Shown: positions 18,695 to 28,548, numbered from the stretch's first letter. The stretch: 64,000 nucleotides of DNA from an uncultured Kordia sp. (GCF_947496985.1 NZ_CANMEZ010000005.1:338470-402469), one strand, 5' to 3'. Numbers and translations: made by a program. Notes: a model not told the origin generated them from the letters alone.

Positions 18695-18964
18695 ATGAAT
18701 ACATTTAGAGGGTTTTTAATCTTAGTAGCTTTAATTTGCGGAATTGCTTCTGCCTATTTCGGAAGCTTGAAAATCAATGAAAAAGTAAATCAAATAGTTG
18801 CTAACCCTTCTCCAGCTATTAGTGAAAATATATCTTATTATACAACTAGTAGTTATGTAACTACGCATTCAGGAATGAATGGCGGCGCTATCGGTTTAGG
18901 TTTAATAAGTGGAATGAGTCTTATTGCAGTTGCAATAACTTATATTGGAAGAGAAGAAAAGTAA
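18695..18964 (+). CDS. Small membrane protein of unknown function
   Basis: An 89-residue protein with two hydrophobic segments: GFLILVALICGIASAYFGSL (residues 5-24) and a Gly-rich GAIGLGLISGMSLIAVAITYIG (about 64-85), separated by a Ser/Thr/Tyr-rich loop. No family recognised. It is preceded by 92 bases of A+T-rich leader and followed by 93 bases before the convergent glycosyltransferase. Confidence 0.6.
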   Translation: MNTFRGFLILVALICGIASAYFGSLKINEKVNQIVANPSPAISENISYYTTSSYVTTHSGMNGGAIGLGLISGMSLIAVAITYIGREEK

Positions 18965-19057
18965 TTTAAAAGAATCGTTTCTAAGTATTTCTCGATAAAA
19001 TTTTTATTGAAAATCACTCGAAAAGACGATAGTTTGATTTAAACTTCAATCTCTACA

Positions 19058-20194
19058 TCACATTTTCCAGCGTTTCACATACTCATTAGCAATACTTTCG
19101 TATTCATGATGCGTTTCAATAAAAGCACGTGCGTTTTTTCCAATCTGAATTAATTCTGCTGGATTTTCAATCAAAAAGCTAAGTTTTTCAACCAAATCTT
19201 CCACATTTGGAGTTGCATTAATCACAACAGTATTATCCAGTTTATAGTATTCTTGGAAAGCAGTTTCGGCTCCTGAAAACACTACTTTTCCTTTTGCCAT
19301 GGCTTCCAAAGCATTATATCCTTGATCGTATCCATATACCTGATCCATGATAATATGTGCTTCATCATAGGTTTTAATGTATTCATTATATGGCAAACTA
19401 TAAGCAGTTTTTACAACAACTTTTTCCGGATACTTCTCAGCAATAATTACCAAGGCTTTTTCAATAATATCATTTCCTTTTTTTAAATAATTTACCTTAT
19501 TCACACCATGAAAAATGATTACTTTCTCAGTATTCGTAAGCTTATTAAACGGTAATGAATCAACATTTATAGGGAAAGGAACTAATGGCAAAGCTTTTGG
19601 GTGCGTTTTGTATGCCATATCATAATCAAAATTAGCAGGAATGATTCCTTTTACATTATCAATTACAAAATGATGAAGTTTTTTATGTGACTTGCATAAA
19701 TATTGTAATGAATATATAAATTGTTTCTTAACTGCTTTATTTTGAACGCAAGGTGTTAAAATATGATAAGGAAGATCTGCATGTAAAATATAATTCAAAT
19801 AATGAAAATCATCTCCACAAGAAGATAAGAACACATTCTTATTATGTTTAAAAATGTATTTCAATAATTTGCGCTCTATAAATGGAATAGTAGCAAATGG
19901 AAACTCGTTAATCAATTGTACGGCATCATAATTTTGAAATGCTTTTCTATGTTTGTAAAAACGATATGCAGTTTCCAAAAAGGCAATATCTTTTTTGCAT
20001 ATACGATAAAAAAATTGACGAAAAAGATTGGGTAATTTTTTGTTGAAAAAAGTAACATCTAACGAAATATCAATAGGGAAATTTTTAAAACTATCAGCAT
20101 TGCCGACTAACGTGACATCGTGATGTAATTTTTGTAGACCTTCTTTCAGTGAGTTATGAAATCTACTGTATTCTCCAATCAATAATATTCGCAT
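19058..20194 (-). CDS. Glycosyltransferase, GT-B fold (GT1/GT4-like)
   Basis: A 378-residue protein. The N-terminus RILLIGEYSRFHNSLKEGLQ is the first Rossmann strand and glycine loop of a GT-B enzyme. The C-terminal part carries VIIFHGVNKVNYLKKG and DQVYGYDQGYNALEAMAKGKVVFSG, the E-x7-E-like donor-binding region. It ends with NEYVKRWKM. It is divergently transcribed from the GT4 gene at 20236 (41-base gap). Acceptor and donor are unknown; likely part of surface-glycan assembly. Confidence 0.8.
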   Translation of the reverse strand: MRILLIGEYSRFHNSLKEGLQKLHHDVTLVGNADSFKNFPIDISLDVTFFNKKLPNLFRQFFYRICKKDIAFLETAYRFYKHRKAFQNYDAVQLINEFPFATIPFIERKLLKYIFKHNKNVFLSSCGDDFHYLNYILHADLPYHILTPCVQNKAVKKQFIYSLQYLCKSHKKLHHFVIDNVKGIIPANFDYDMAYKTHPKALPLVPFPINVDSLPFNKLTNTEKVIIFHGVNKVNYLKKGNDIIEKALVIIAEKYPEKVVVKTAYSLPYNEYIKTYDEAHIIMDQVYGYDQGYNALEAMAKGKVVFSGAETAFQEYYKLDNTVVINATPNVEDLVEKLSFLIENPAELIQIGKNARAFIETHHEYESIANEYVKRWKM

Positions 20195-20203
20195 AAATAA
20201 CAG

Positions 20204-20211
20204 TATATTTG
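20204..20211 (+). promoter_or_regulatory. Putative -7 element for the 20236 glycosyltransferase gene
   Basis: TATATTTG in the 41-base divergent gap, 24 bases before the ATG at 20236. No -33 TTG at normal spacing. Confidence 0.45.
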
Positions 20212-20235
20212 CGTGAAAGATAGTAGGAAAACTTT

Positions 20236-21321
20236 ATGCAGCAAAATTCTAAAAAGAAAATATGTATAATTGTCGATAGTTTAAGTGTAGGTGGTTCAGA
20301 AAAGCAAGCAGCTAGCTTTTCAAAATCATTACACAAGCAAGGATTTGACGTTTCTATTATCGCTCTAAAAGATCAAATTACCTATTCATACGATGGAAAA
20401 TTATATAACCTTGGTCTTCAGGAATCTTCGATGAAAATTATCAAACAGGTCCGTAAATTTTTTGCATTTAAAAAAGCATACAACGATTGTAATGCAAATG
20501 TATATATTGATTTCAGAATACGAAGTAGAGTTTGGATGGAGCGCTTACTACATCGATTTATATTTCGTTCTGAAAAAATGATCATGATGGTACATAGTTA
20601 TGAAATAGCATGGCATATTCCTAAAAGTGATTTTTTTAAGAAAATTTACAATAAAACAAAAGCAATTGTTGCTGTTTCCAAAGGAATAGAAGAAAAACTA
20701 ATTGCAGATTACGGATTTACAAATACGATTCATATTCCTAATTATATTATTGAAACAGAAAAAGTTCAGGAAACTCAAACCATTTTTCCAGAAAATTACA
20801 TTGTAGCTGTTGGACGCTTACAAAACGACATCAAACAATTTGATCGTTTGATAGAAACTTACAAAGCTACTAACTTAGCCCAAAAAAATATTCAACTATT
20901 AATTTTAGGTGATGGAGATGATAAAGAATCTTTGCAAAATTTAATTGAAAAATTAGCACTTACAAACCATGTAAAATTGATGGGATTTGTTGAAAATGTA
21001 GCTGAATATATAAAAAATGCAAAATATTTAGTGTTATCAAGTAGGGTAGAAGGCTTTCCAATGGTTATAATAGAAGCATTGAAACAACAAACGCCTGTAA
21101 TTTCATTTGATTGTAAGTCTGGACCAAATGAAATTATTCAAGAAAAAAGCAATGGTTTGCTCGTTGAAGATCAAAACTTTGTGAAGTTAAAAGATGCTAT
21201 GATACTGTTGGTCGAAAATATAGACTTGTATGGGAAATGTAAACAAAATACAGTATCTTCCATAAAAAAATTCACTGAAAAACTAGTAATCCAGCAATGG
21301 ATTCACCTCTTAAACAACTAA
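20236..21321 (+). CDS. Glycosyltransferase family 4 protein
   Basis: A 361-residue GT-B glycosyltransferase. It begins KKICIIVDSLSVGGSEKQAA (the donor-side glycine loop of GT4 enzymes), has an inter-domain VGRLQNDIKQFDRLIETYK, a LLILGDGDDKESLQNLI strand and the GT4 signature SSRVEGFPMVIIEALKQQTPVIS with the retaining E-x7-E. It likely adds a sugar to the lipid-linked repeat unit. It lies 3 bases before the ketoisomerase gene, so the two share a transcript. Confidence 0.9.
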   Translation: MQQNSKKKICIIVDSLSVGGSEKQAASFSKSLHKQGFDVSIIALKDQITYSYDGKLYNLGLQESSMKIIKQVRKFFAFKKAYNDCNANVYIDFRIRSRVWMERLLHRFIFRSEKMIMMVHSYEIAWHIPKSDFFKKIYNKTKAIVAVSKGIEEKLIADYGFTNTIHIPNYIIETEKVQETQTIFPENYIVAVGRLQNDIKQFDRLIETYKATNLAQKNIQLLILGDGDDKESLQNLIEKLALTNHVKLMGFVENVAEYIKNAKYLVLSSRVEGFPMVIIEALKQQTPVISFDCKSGPNEIIQEKSNGLLVEDQNFVKLKDAMILLVENIDLYGKCKQNTVSSIKKFTEKLVIQQWIHLLNN

Positions 21322-21324
21322 AAT

Positions 21325-21750
21325 ATGTCTACTACTGTAGCTGATATACAACTTATAACCATCCCCAAAATAGAAGATTTTAGAGGGAATATTTCTGTTA
21401 TTGAAGGAGAAACTATTCCTTTTAAGTGTAAACGCGTATACTATTTATATGACATCCCTAGTGGTGCAAAAAGAGGCGGACACGCGCATGTAGAACAGCA
21501 TGAAGTACTCATTGCATTGAGTGGAAGTTTTGAGGTAATATTTAAAGATGGAACAGAAAAAAGACGCGTATTATTAAATAAACCCAATCAAGGTTGTTTA
21601 ATTCCACATGGAATTTGGCGCGAATTGGAAAACTTTTCTTCAGGTGCAGTTTGTTTAGTATTAGCTTCTGATGAATTTGATGAGTCTGATTATATTCGTG
21701 ATTATCAGGATTTTGTGATAACAAAAGAGAATGTAAAACTTTCTAAGTAG
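21325..21750 (+). CDS. WxcM-like sugar 3,4-ketoisomerase (FdtA/QdtA type)
   Basis: A 141-residue cupin. Motifs: TIPKIEDFRGNISVIEG, RVYYLYDIPSGAKRGGHAHVEQHE (the His-rich active-site loop) and CLVLASDEFDESDYIRDYQDF. These enzymes isomerise dTDP-4-keto-6-deoxyglucose to a 3-keto sugar; the FdtB-like aminotransferase at 14535 would use the product to make dTDP-3-amino-3,6-dideoxyhexose. Whether the product is the galacto (Fdt) or gluco (Qdt) form cannot be told. It is 5.7 kb from its partner. Confidence 0.88.
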   Translation: MSTTVADIQLITIPKIEDFRGNISVIEGETIPFKCKRVYYLYDIPSGAKRGGHAHVEQHEVLIALSGSFEVIFKDGTEKRRVLLNKPNQGCLIPHGIWRELENFSSGAVCLVLASDEFDESDYIRDYQDFVITKENVKLSK

Positions 21751-21818
21751 TATACATGCTATTGAATATAGAGAATGTTTTGTGTTTTTAATCTAACATT
21801 TTTATCAAACAGCCTAAC

Positions 21819-22760
21819 TTAAAACGAAGTAACTTTAATATTATACTTCAATAAAATACCTTTTAGCTTCTTAAGTAAAATTGAAATAAATCGTGGACTT
21901 TTTAAAAGTAAGCGTTGTTTTAATGTCAAATTAGCATAATCTATTTGTTGTAACATTTTCTTTTTTTGCAGCTTAGCATTTTCTAAATGATACAAGGACG
22001 CATAAATATATCGATACAAATCCAAAAACTTTTTTAATGAAACATTATTCTTAGCTAAAGTTTCATAGCGATCTAAATCGGGAAGTGTTTTTTTGCTAAT
22101 AGCACTTCTAGTCATTTGATTAGGAACATCAAAATGCATTTTTACCAACGATTCATAGTGATATGCTACTTTATGTTTTGAACCATATTTTATATAAAAA
22201 TCAATATCTTCTGAAAATGTAATTGCAGAATCAAAAACGTTTGAATCTTCACAAATAATTTTTTTAAAAGCCAAACAACTTGGATTGAAAATAGGTTGAA
22301 ACATATTTGCAATAAAAAAATCATTCACCACAAAAGAAGTACCTTTTAATGAAATAGGAATATTTTTTTTAGATTCAATTGCTTTATGAGTAGTGTAAAT
22401 TTCACTGTAATCAGTTCCGTAGATAGCTGCTTCAGGAAATGAATCGTGTAAATTTTTAATTGTATCTAAAAAGTTAGGAAGCCACATGTCATCAGCATCT
22501 AATAGTGCGATAATGTTTCCTTTTGCTTTGGAAATTCCAACATTTCGAGTAGCTGATAATCCTAAATTTTTAGGATTATCAATAATTGAAATTCTAGGAT
22601 CTGAAATTGTAGAGACAATTTGTAAACTGTCATCTGTACTAGCGTCGTTTACAACAATGATTTCATAATCTGAAAAATGCTGTTGCAATACACTTTCAAT
22701 GGTTTCTTGAATGTACATTGCTTTGTTGTAAAGCGGAATAATAACAGAAAATAAAGGCAT
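21819..22760 (-). CDS. Glycosyltransferase family 2 protein
   Basis: A 313-residue GT-A enzyme. The chosen ATG (22758-22760) overlaps the upstream stop as TAATG and puts PLFSVIIPLYNKAMYIQETI at the N-terminus, as usual in GT2; a longer frame to 22784 adds eight non-conserved residues. Motifs: IIVVNDASTDDSLQIV, LSATRNVGISKAKG and the metal-binding LLDADDMW. The C-terminus is basic with hydrophobic patches, suggesting membrane association. Last of four coupled minus-strand genes (24386-25066 first). Confidence 0.88.
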   Translation of the reverse strand: MPLFSVIIPLYNKAMYIQETIESVLQQHFSDYEIIVVNDASTDDSLQIVSTISDPRISIIDNPKNLGLSATRNVGISKAKGNIIALLDADDMWLPNFLDTIKNLHDSFPEAAIYGTDYSEIYTTHKAIESKKNIPISLKGTSFVVNDFFIANMFQPIFNPSCLAFKKIICEDSNVFDSAITFSEDIDFYIKYGSKHKVAYHYESLVKMHFDVPNQMTRSAISKKTLPDLDRYETLAKNNVSLKKFLDLYRYIYASLYHLENAKLQKKKMLQQIDYANLTLKQRLLLKSPRFISILLKKLKGILLKYNIKVTSF

Positions 22761-23656
22761 TATTGGCGTTTGTCTAAGTAACAAAGATACGTTAATCGAT
22801 ACAAGTCAAAAATAAACATTGAAGGATTTTTAGACAATAGGTTTTTTTCAAATAATTTTCCAAACCAAGTATACATTATTGATAACAAATGATTTAGTCC
22901 AAACTTTTTAACGCGTGAAAATACTTTCGTTATTAAAATGTCATTGGGTTCAATTAAGTTATTCTTCATGAATAAAATTAGCACTTCTACTGACTCCATT
23001 GATTTTTGAATAAACCCTTTGCTTGTGTCTAAACCTAGGTGATATACAGGATTGTGAATATGTGTCATATGCACTTCCTTATGCTTTAAGTCATTTGCAA
23101 ATAAGGTGTCTTCATGTCGTGCATTTGGAATTTCTTCATTAAATTTTACACGTTCAAAAACATCTTTTCGGATTAAAAAACTCAAGGTTAAAAAACGTAA
23201 ATATGAAGCTTGTTGACGTTGAGAAACGCTCAATGCTTCACGTTCTTTTCCATAAATCCAACGCAATACATTTTCCTCTTTTGGTTTTTCTTGTTGGTAT
23301 AAAATACCTCCATAAATTACTTCTTTTTCATCAGAAATTGATGCTACATACTTGGTGATATAATCTTCGGCAACAGGCAATACATCTGCATCTAAAAATA
23401 ACAACCATTTATAAATTGCCTTTTGAGCTAACAAATTCCGAATTCGGCTGCGACCGATATTCTCAGGTAAAATTGTGTACGAAGCATTCGCTAATGAATT
23501 AATATTTTCGTTTTGCTTTATGGAATCTACATCTTTTGAATGATCATCTAAGCATAAAATTTCAAAAATATAATCCGTTTTAGATAGCTGTGCGTGTAGT
23601 TGTTTTACCAATGGGTAAATGTCATAATTATAGGTAGGAATTAAGATTGACAACAT
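22760..23656 (-). CDS. Glycosyltransferase family 2 protein
   Basis: A 298-residue GT-A enzyme: LSILIPTYNYDIYPLVKQL at the start, EILCLDDHSKD, IGRSRIRNLLAQKA, the DxD-type LLFLDADVLP and ARHEDTLFANDL as the ED catalytic motif. It overlaps the upstream methyltransferase gene by 16 bases and the downstream GT2 by one base. Likely elongates a surface glycan; donor and acceptor unknown. Confidence 0.87.
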   Translation of the reverse strand: MLSILIPTYNYDIYPLVKQLHAQLSKTDYIFEILCLDDHSKDVDSIKQNENINSLANASYTILPENIGRSRIRNLLAQKAIYKWLLFLDADVLPVAEDYITKYVASISDEKEVIYGGILYQQEKPKEENVLRWIYGKEREALSVSQRQQASYLRFLTLSFLIRKDVFERVKFNEEIPNARHEDTLFANDLKHKEVHMTHIHNPVYHLGLDTSKGFIQKSMESVEVLILFMKNNLIEPNDILITKVFSRVKKFGLNHLLSIMYTWFGKLFEKNLLSKNPSMFIFDLYRLTYLCYLDKRQ

Positions 23657-24393
23657 TGTTTGGTAGCAATTAAAATAGTTTCAGGAGAAATATATCCATA
23701 ATATTTATCATGTTCTGTTGGTTCAAAAGTAAGCGTTTTTACCTGAAAACCAACATTTGTCAATCTTTCTTTCAGTCCTTTAGGTGAATAAATTCGAACG
23801 TGGTCTTCCTGACCAAAATGTTTCAAACGATCTTCGGGACTTGTAATAGCTTCATTTTCATAAATAATTCCTTCTTTGAAAGGTGTCTGAATAAAAACAA
23901 TTCCATCAGGTTTGGTAACTCTGTATAATTCTTGCATTGCTTTTGTGTCTTCTGAAATATGTTCCAATACATGGAAACAAATAATGCGATCAAAAGAAGC
24001 GTCTTTTTGATCAATATTTGTAATGTCAAAATGATGATCAGCAATAAATTCATCTTCATAATCGGAAGTGATATATGAAATGTCTGTGCGTTTTTTTAGT
24101 TTTCTGTAGATATTTCTTGAAGGTGAAAAATGCAGCACATTTCCTTGCAAAGAATATTCAGTATGTAATACATTCCAAAGACGACGATTTCGAGCTAAAC
24201 TTCCACAAAAAGGACACAAGAAATCATTTCTTTTTAGTTTGATAAAAGAACCTAGTTTTTTATCACATACAGTACATTGATGTGATTTTCCTAAATAAAA
24301 AATACCATAAAAAAACCTGAAAAATGGTTCATTATTAAAGATAAAACGCTTTGGTAGTATCTTTTTAAGGGTGTTTTTGAGTGTATTATACAT
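23641..24393 (-). CDS. Class I SAM-dependent methyltransferase with N-terminal zinc ribbon
   Basis: A 250-residue protein. Residues about 35-70 contain four cysteines in two pairs (CTVCDKKLG and CPFCGS), a likely zinc ribbon. The methyltransferase part has VLHFSPSRNIYRKL, FDRIICFHVLEHISED (motif IV/post I region) and DGIVFIQTPF. Proteins of this type occur in glycan clusters with glycosyltransferases. It overlaps the upstream ABC ATPase by 8 bases and the downstream GT2 by 16. Confidence 0.82.
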   Translation of the reverse strand: MYNTLKNTLKKILPKRFIFNNEPFFRFFYGIFYLGKSHQCTVCDKKLGSFIKLKRNDFLCPFCGSLARNRRLWNVLHTEYSLQGNVLHFSPSRNIYRKLKKRTDISYITSDYEDEFIADHHFDITNIDQKDASFDRIICFHVLEHISEDTKAMQELYRVTKPDGIVFIQTPFKEGIIYENEAITSPEDRLKHFGQEDHVRIYSPKGLKERLTNVGFQVKTLTFEPTEHDKYYGYISPETILIATKQCCQS

Positions 24394-25066
24394 TCTTCTG
24401 AACCACTTCGAAGACTTTGCCTCCGTCGCATTTAAGAGTTTTAGAAGGATATTTTAAAATCAAAGCATAATCGTGAGTCGCCATTAAAATGGTACGTCCG
24501 TTTTTATTGATTTCTTGTAGTACTTGCATTACTTCCATACTGGTTTGCGGATCTAAATTTCCAGTAGGCTCATCAGCAATAATAAGTTCCGGATCATTTA
24601 AAAGTGCACGCGCAATTGCAATACGTTGTTGTTCTCCTCCAGAAAGTTGATGTGGATATTTGAAGTTTTTCGTCTTCATACCTACTTTGTCCAAAACTTC
24701 ATCAATTTTAGCTTCCATTTTTTCTTTATCTTTCCAGCCGGTAGCTTTCAATACAAATAATAAATTAGCTGCTATAGTTCTATCATTGAGTAGTTGGAAA
24801 TCCTGAAAAACAATCCCTAACTTTCTACGTAAAAAAGGAATTTCTTTTTCTTTCAATGTTTTCAAATCAAAATCAACAATACTTCCTTCTCCTTCTGTCA
24901 AAGGTAAATCGCCATACAAAGTTTTAATAAAACTACTTTTCCCTGAACCAGTTTTTCCTATCAAGTATACAAAATCACCTTTATTAATAGCAAGGTTGAT
25001 ATCTGATAGAATAAGATTTTCTCTTTGAAAAATAGAAACGCCTCTAAGGTTGAGAATTTGCTCCAT
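24386..25066 (-). CDS. ftsE: FtsE-like ABC transporter ATPase
   Basis: A 226-residue ABC ATPase. Walker A GKTGSGKSS (about 38-46), Q-loop VFQDFQLL, signature LSGGEQQR, Walker B LIIADEPTGNLD and the switch His in ATHDYAL. Sequence style (LLNDRTIAANLLFVL, PHQLSGGEQQRIAIARAL) matches FtsE, which with FtsX controls septal peptidoglycan hydrolysis. No FtsX-like permease lies next to it, so a LolD/MacB-like role cannot be excluded. First gene of a four-gene minus-strand run into glycan genes, which is unusual company for ftsE. Confidence 0.8.
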   Translation of the reverse strand: MEQILNLRGVSIFQRENLILSDINLAINKGDFVYLIGKTGSGKSSFIKTLYGDLPLTEGEGSIVDFDLKTLKEKEIPFLRRKLGIVFQDFQLLNDRTIAANLLFVLKATGWKDKEKMEAKIDEVLDKVGMKTKNFKYPHQLSGGEQQRIAIARALLNDPELIIADEPTGNLDPQTSMEVMQVLQEINKNGRTILMATHDYALILKYPSKTLKCDGGKVFEVVQKNV

Positions 25067-25104
25067 GTATAGTGAATGATTTTAAATCGAATACACAAAG
25101 TAAA

Positions 25105-25112
25105 CAAATATA
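25105..25112 (-). promoter_or_regulatory. Putative -7 element for the ftsE-led run
   Basis: Minus strand reads TATATTTG, 38 bases before the ATG at 25066. No well-spaced TTG. Confidence 0.4.
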
Positions 25113-25512
25113 ATTCATAATCTGGTTTTTCACTATCGCAAAATTAATATTGAGCGATTTTTACCTGTTTGTTGAGTTGTTTCTTTAGATGATTCAACTT
25201 AATACTCACAATACTAAATTTCGAATTCAGGACTAAAAAATATGTATTAGGTAATACTAATATCTCAATTCTTACTGAAAAATATAATTATCCTAAAAAA
25301 CACACGTTATGTGATTAAGACAATTGTGTTTTTCTTAACAAAAAGCAAGTACGGAAAGTTAGCGAAACAGATATATTTGCGTTAAGTTTGTAAGTAATAA
25401 AAAACCAATCTTTATGATGTGTTAGAACTTTATTATGAAAGTTTGAAATACCAATATATCATCAAGATTTTTAATCGCAATTCATTGCAAAACTCATAAA
25501 ATAACAAGATTC
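25113..25512. other. Divergent intergenic region, ftsE-like / TPR protein
   Basis: A+T-rich. It holds a candidate plus-strand -7 element TATATTTG at 25372-25379, implying a leader of about 125 bases before the TPR gene. No RNA family or further gene is recognised. Confidence 0.4.
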
Positions 25513-28500
25513 ATGAGCAAAAAACATCTTCAATTTATGCTATGCTTCATGTTCGTATGTTTTCAACTATCATACGCACAAAAAACCAAAGTGTACACAC
25601 ATGATTTAAAAGATTATAATGAAGCATTACATTTGTATAACAGTAAACAATATCAAGCTTCACAAGCACTTTTTGATCGTGTAAAAGGCGATACTAAAGA
25701 TTATGAAACAGAAGCCAATTGTGCATATTATATAGCCAATTGTGCTGTTCGATTAAATCAATTAGGCGCAGATCGTATGATGGAGGATTTTGTAAAAAGA
25801 TATCCAACAAGTACCAAACGAAATTCAGCGTACATTGATGTAGCAGATTACTATTTTGAAAATGGAAGATATTCACGTGCGTTAAAATGGTATGACAAAT
25901 CAGGTGAAAACAATTTGACAAATTCACAACGAGAAGACTATAACTTCAAAAAAGGATACGCCTATTTTACATCCAAAAAATATGATGAAGCTAAAAAGTA
26001 TTTTCAAAAACTATTAGATTCTCAAAAATACGGTTCACAAGCAAAATATTATACAGGATACATTGCGTATCAAGAAGATAAATATGAAGAAGCAAACGAG
26101 TATTTTGAAGGCGTTTCTCAAGAAGATGAATTCAATGAAAAACTATCATATTTCAAAGCAGATATGAATTTTAAGCTTGGAAACTTTCAAAAAGCAATTG
26201 ATTTATCTAAAAAGGAATTGCCAAATGCTGATAGAAAAGAAATTTCTGAACTCAATAAAATTATAGGAGAAAGTTATTTCAATCTAAAAAAATATGACGA
26301 AGCTATTCCATATTTAAAAGCATATAAAGGTAAAAAAGGAAAATGGAACAACACAGATTTCTACCAATTAGGATATGCATATTATAAGCAACAAGATTAT
26401 GAAAACGCTATCAAACAATTCAATAAAATTGTAAGCGGAAGCAACTTTGTAGCACAAAATGCTTACTATCACTTAGGTGAATGTTACTTAAATACAGATA
26501 AAAAACAACAAGCATTGAATGCATTTCGTAATGCTTCACAAATGGATTTTGATGTAAAAATTCAAGAAGATGCCGGATTAAACTATGCGCGTTTGAGTTA
26601 CGAAATAGGGAATCCGTACGAAAGTGTTCCTTCTGTATTAACTTCATACCTTAAAAAATATCCAGAAACAGAACACCAAGCCGAATTGGAAGAGTTATTA
26701 GTAAGTTCATACATTACGTCAAAAGATTACGAAGCGGCGTTAAGCTTATTAGAAGCAAGTAAAAAATACAGTGACAAAGCAACATATCAAAAAGTAGCAT
26801 TTTACAGAGCAATTGAATTATTCAATGATGGAAAATATCAAGATGCATTAACATACTTTGAAAAATCATTGAAAGAAAACGAAGCGCCAGAATATACAGC
26901 ACGAGCTACTTTTTGGAAAGCGGAAACTAATTATTTATTAGATAATTATGACATTGCATTAGCTGGTTTCAAGTCGTTTGTAAATGCAAATATTACAGAT
27001 ACGGAAGAATCAGAAACCATTGATTATAATTTAGCATATACGTACTTTAAACAAAAAGATTACTCAAATGCAATTGTAAACTTTGAAAAGTTTATTGCAA
27101 ATAACGGGGATGATAAAGGCCGTGTAAATGATAGTTATTTGCGATTAGGAGACAGTCATTTTGTAACAAGTAAATATGCTGATGCTATTAAAGCATATGA
27201 TAAAGCAATTGCAATGAAAGGTGTGGATGAAGATTACGCATACTTTCAAAAAGCAATTAGTTATGGCTTTACAGGAAAAACAAATACAAAAATTAGTGAA
27301 TTAGATAAGTTTACCAAAAAGTATAAAAAATCATCATTACGTGATGATGCATTGTACGAATTAGGAAATACATACATTAGCGAAGAAAAAATTGAAGATG
27401 GATTAAATACGTATGAAGAGATGGTGCAAGACTATGCAAAAAGTTCATATGTACCCAAAGCAATTTTAAAACAAGGATTGATTAATTATAATTCAGGAAA
27501 AAATCAAGTCGCATTGACGAAGTTTAGAGCAGTTGTTGCTAAATTTCCAAATACAGAAGAATCGGTTCAAGCTGTGGAAACTGCAAAATTGATTTACATT
27601 GAATTAGGTCAAGTGGAAGTATATGCAAACTGGGTGAAAAATCTAGATTTTGTAGATGTTACAGATGCAGAATTGGATAACGCAACGTATGAAGCTGCTG
27701 AAAAACAATTCATCCAAAACAATACAAAGAAAGCTATAGAAGGATTTGAAAAATATATACAGCAATTTCCAAATGGATTGCATGCTACCAATGCAAACTT
27801 CTACTTAGCACAATCATACTTTAGTCAAGGAGAAACGCAAAAAACAATTCCGTATTACGAATTTGTATTACAGACAGAGCGTAACGAATATACAGAGCAA
27901 GCCTTGGCGCGTTTAGCACAAGTATTCTTAGAGACAGATAGTTATACCAAAGCAATTCCAGTATTAAAACGATTGGAAGAAAGCGCTGATTTCCCACAGA
28001 ATATCACGTTTGCACAATCAAACTTAATGAAAGCGAATTACGAGCTTAACAGTTATGAACAAGCTGTAAGTTATGCTGAAAAAGTATTGGCAAACGAAAA
28101 AATAGATGATCGAATCAAAAGTGATGCGCACGTAATTATTGCACGCTCTGCAATTGCTACGAATAATGAAGATAAAGCGAAATTAGCATACCAAGAGGTA
28201 CAAAAAATTGCCAATGGAAAACTAGCGGCAGAAGCATTATACTATGATGCGTATTTCAAAAACAAAGAAGGAAGTCATGATGCATCTAATACGGCGGTTC
28301 AAAAATTGGTAAAAGACTATTCGAGTTATAAGCAATTTGGCGCAAAAGGATTAATTCTAATGGCGAAAAACTTTTATGCCTTAGAAGATGCATTCCAAGC
28401 AACATATATTTTAGAAAGTGTTATTAAAAACTTTACGGATTATCCTGAAGAAGTTGTAGAAGCAGAAAAGGAATTAGCTAAAATCAAAAAAGAGGAAGCT

Positions 28501-28548
28501 AAACGTAATTCATCTGTAACGCCAGCTGAAGATAATGATGGAAACTAA
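25513..28548 (+). CDS. Large periplasmic TPR protein (about 1000 residues)
   Basis: A 1011-residue protein with signal peptide (residues 1-22, ending SYAQ) and TPR repeats nearly end to end: about 20 units such as YNEALHLYNSKQYQASQALF, AKKYFQKLLDSQKYGSQAKYY and ALTYFEKSLKENEAPEYTAR. No enzymatic domain. It ends in a charged tail (KIKKEEAKRNSSVTPAEDNDGN). Such proteins serve as scaffolds; the outer-membrane barrel gene directly downstream suggests a periplasm/outer-membrane assembly. Which machinery it belongs to cannot be decided here. Confidence 0.88.
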   Translation: MSKKHLQFMLCFMFVCFQLSYAQKTKVYTHDLKDYNEALHLYNSKQYQASQALFDRVKGDTKDYETEANCAYYIANCAVRLNQLGADRMMEDFVKRYPTSTKRNSAYIDVADYYFENGRYSRALKWYDKSGENNLTNSQREDYNFKKGYAYFTSKKYDEAKKYFQKLLDSQKYGSQAKYYTGYIAYQEDKYEEANEYFEGVSQEDEFNEKLSYFKADMNFKLGNFQKAIDLSKKELPNADRKEISELNKIIGESYFNLKKYDEAIPYLKAYKGKKGKWNNTDFYQLGYAYYKQQDYENAIKQFNKIVSGSNFVAQNAYYHLGECYLNTDKKQQALNAFRNASQMDFDVKIQEDAGLNYARLSYEIGNPYESVPSVLTSYLKKYPETEHQAELEELLVSSYITSKDYEAALSLLEASKKYSDKATYQKVAFYRAIELFNDGKYQDALTYFEKSLKENEAPEYTARATFWKAETNYLLDNYDIALAGFKSFVNANITDTEESETIDYNLAYTYFKQKDYSNAIVNFEKFIANNGDDKGRVNDSYLRLGDSHFVTSKYADAIKAYDKAIAMKGVDEDYAYFQKAISYGFTGKTNTKISELDKFTKKYKKSSLRDDALYELGNTYISEEKIEDGLNTYEEMVQDYAKSSYVPKAILKQGLINYNSGKNQVALTKFRAVVAKFPNTEESVQAVETAKLIYIELGQVEVYANWVKNLDFVDVTDAELDNATYEAAEKQFIQNNTKKAIEGFEKYIQQFPNGLHATNANFYLAQSYFSQGETQKTIPYYEFVLQTERNEYTEQALARLAQVFLETDSYTKAIPVLKRLEESADFPQNITFAQSNLMKANYELNSYEQAVSYAEKVLANEKIDDRIKSDAHVIIARSAIATNNEDKAKLAYQEVQKIANGKLAAEALYYDAYFKNKEGSHDASNTAVQKLVKDYSSYKQFGAKGLILMAKNFYALEDAFQATYILESVIKNFTDYPEEVVEAEKELAKIKKEEAKRNSSVTPAEDNDGN

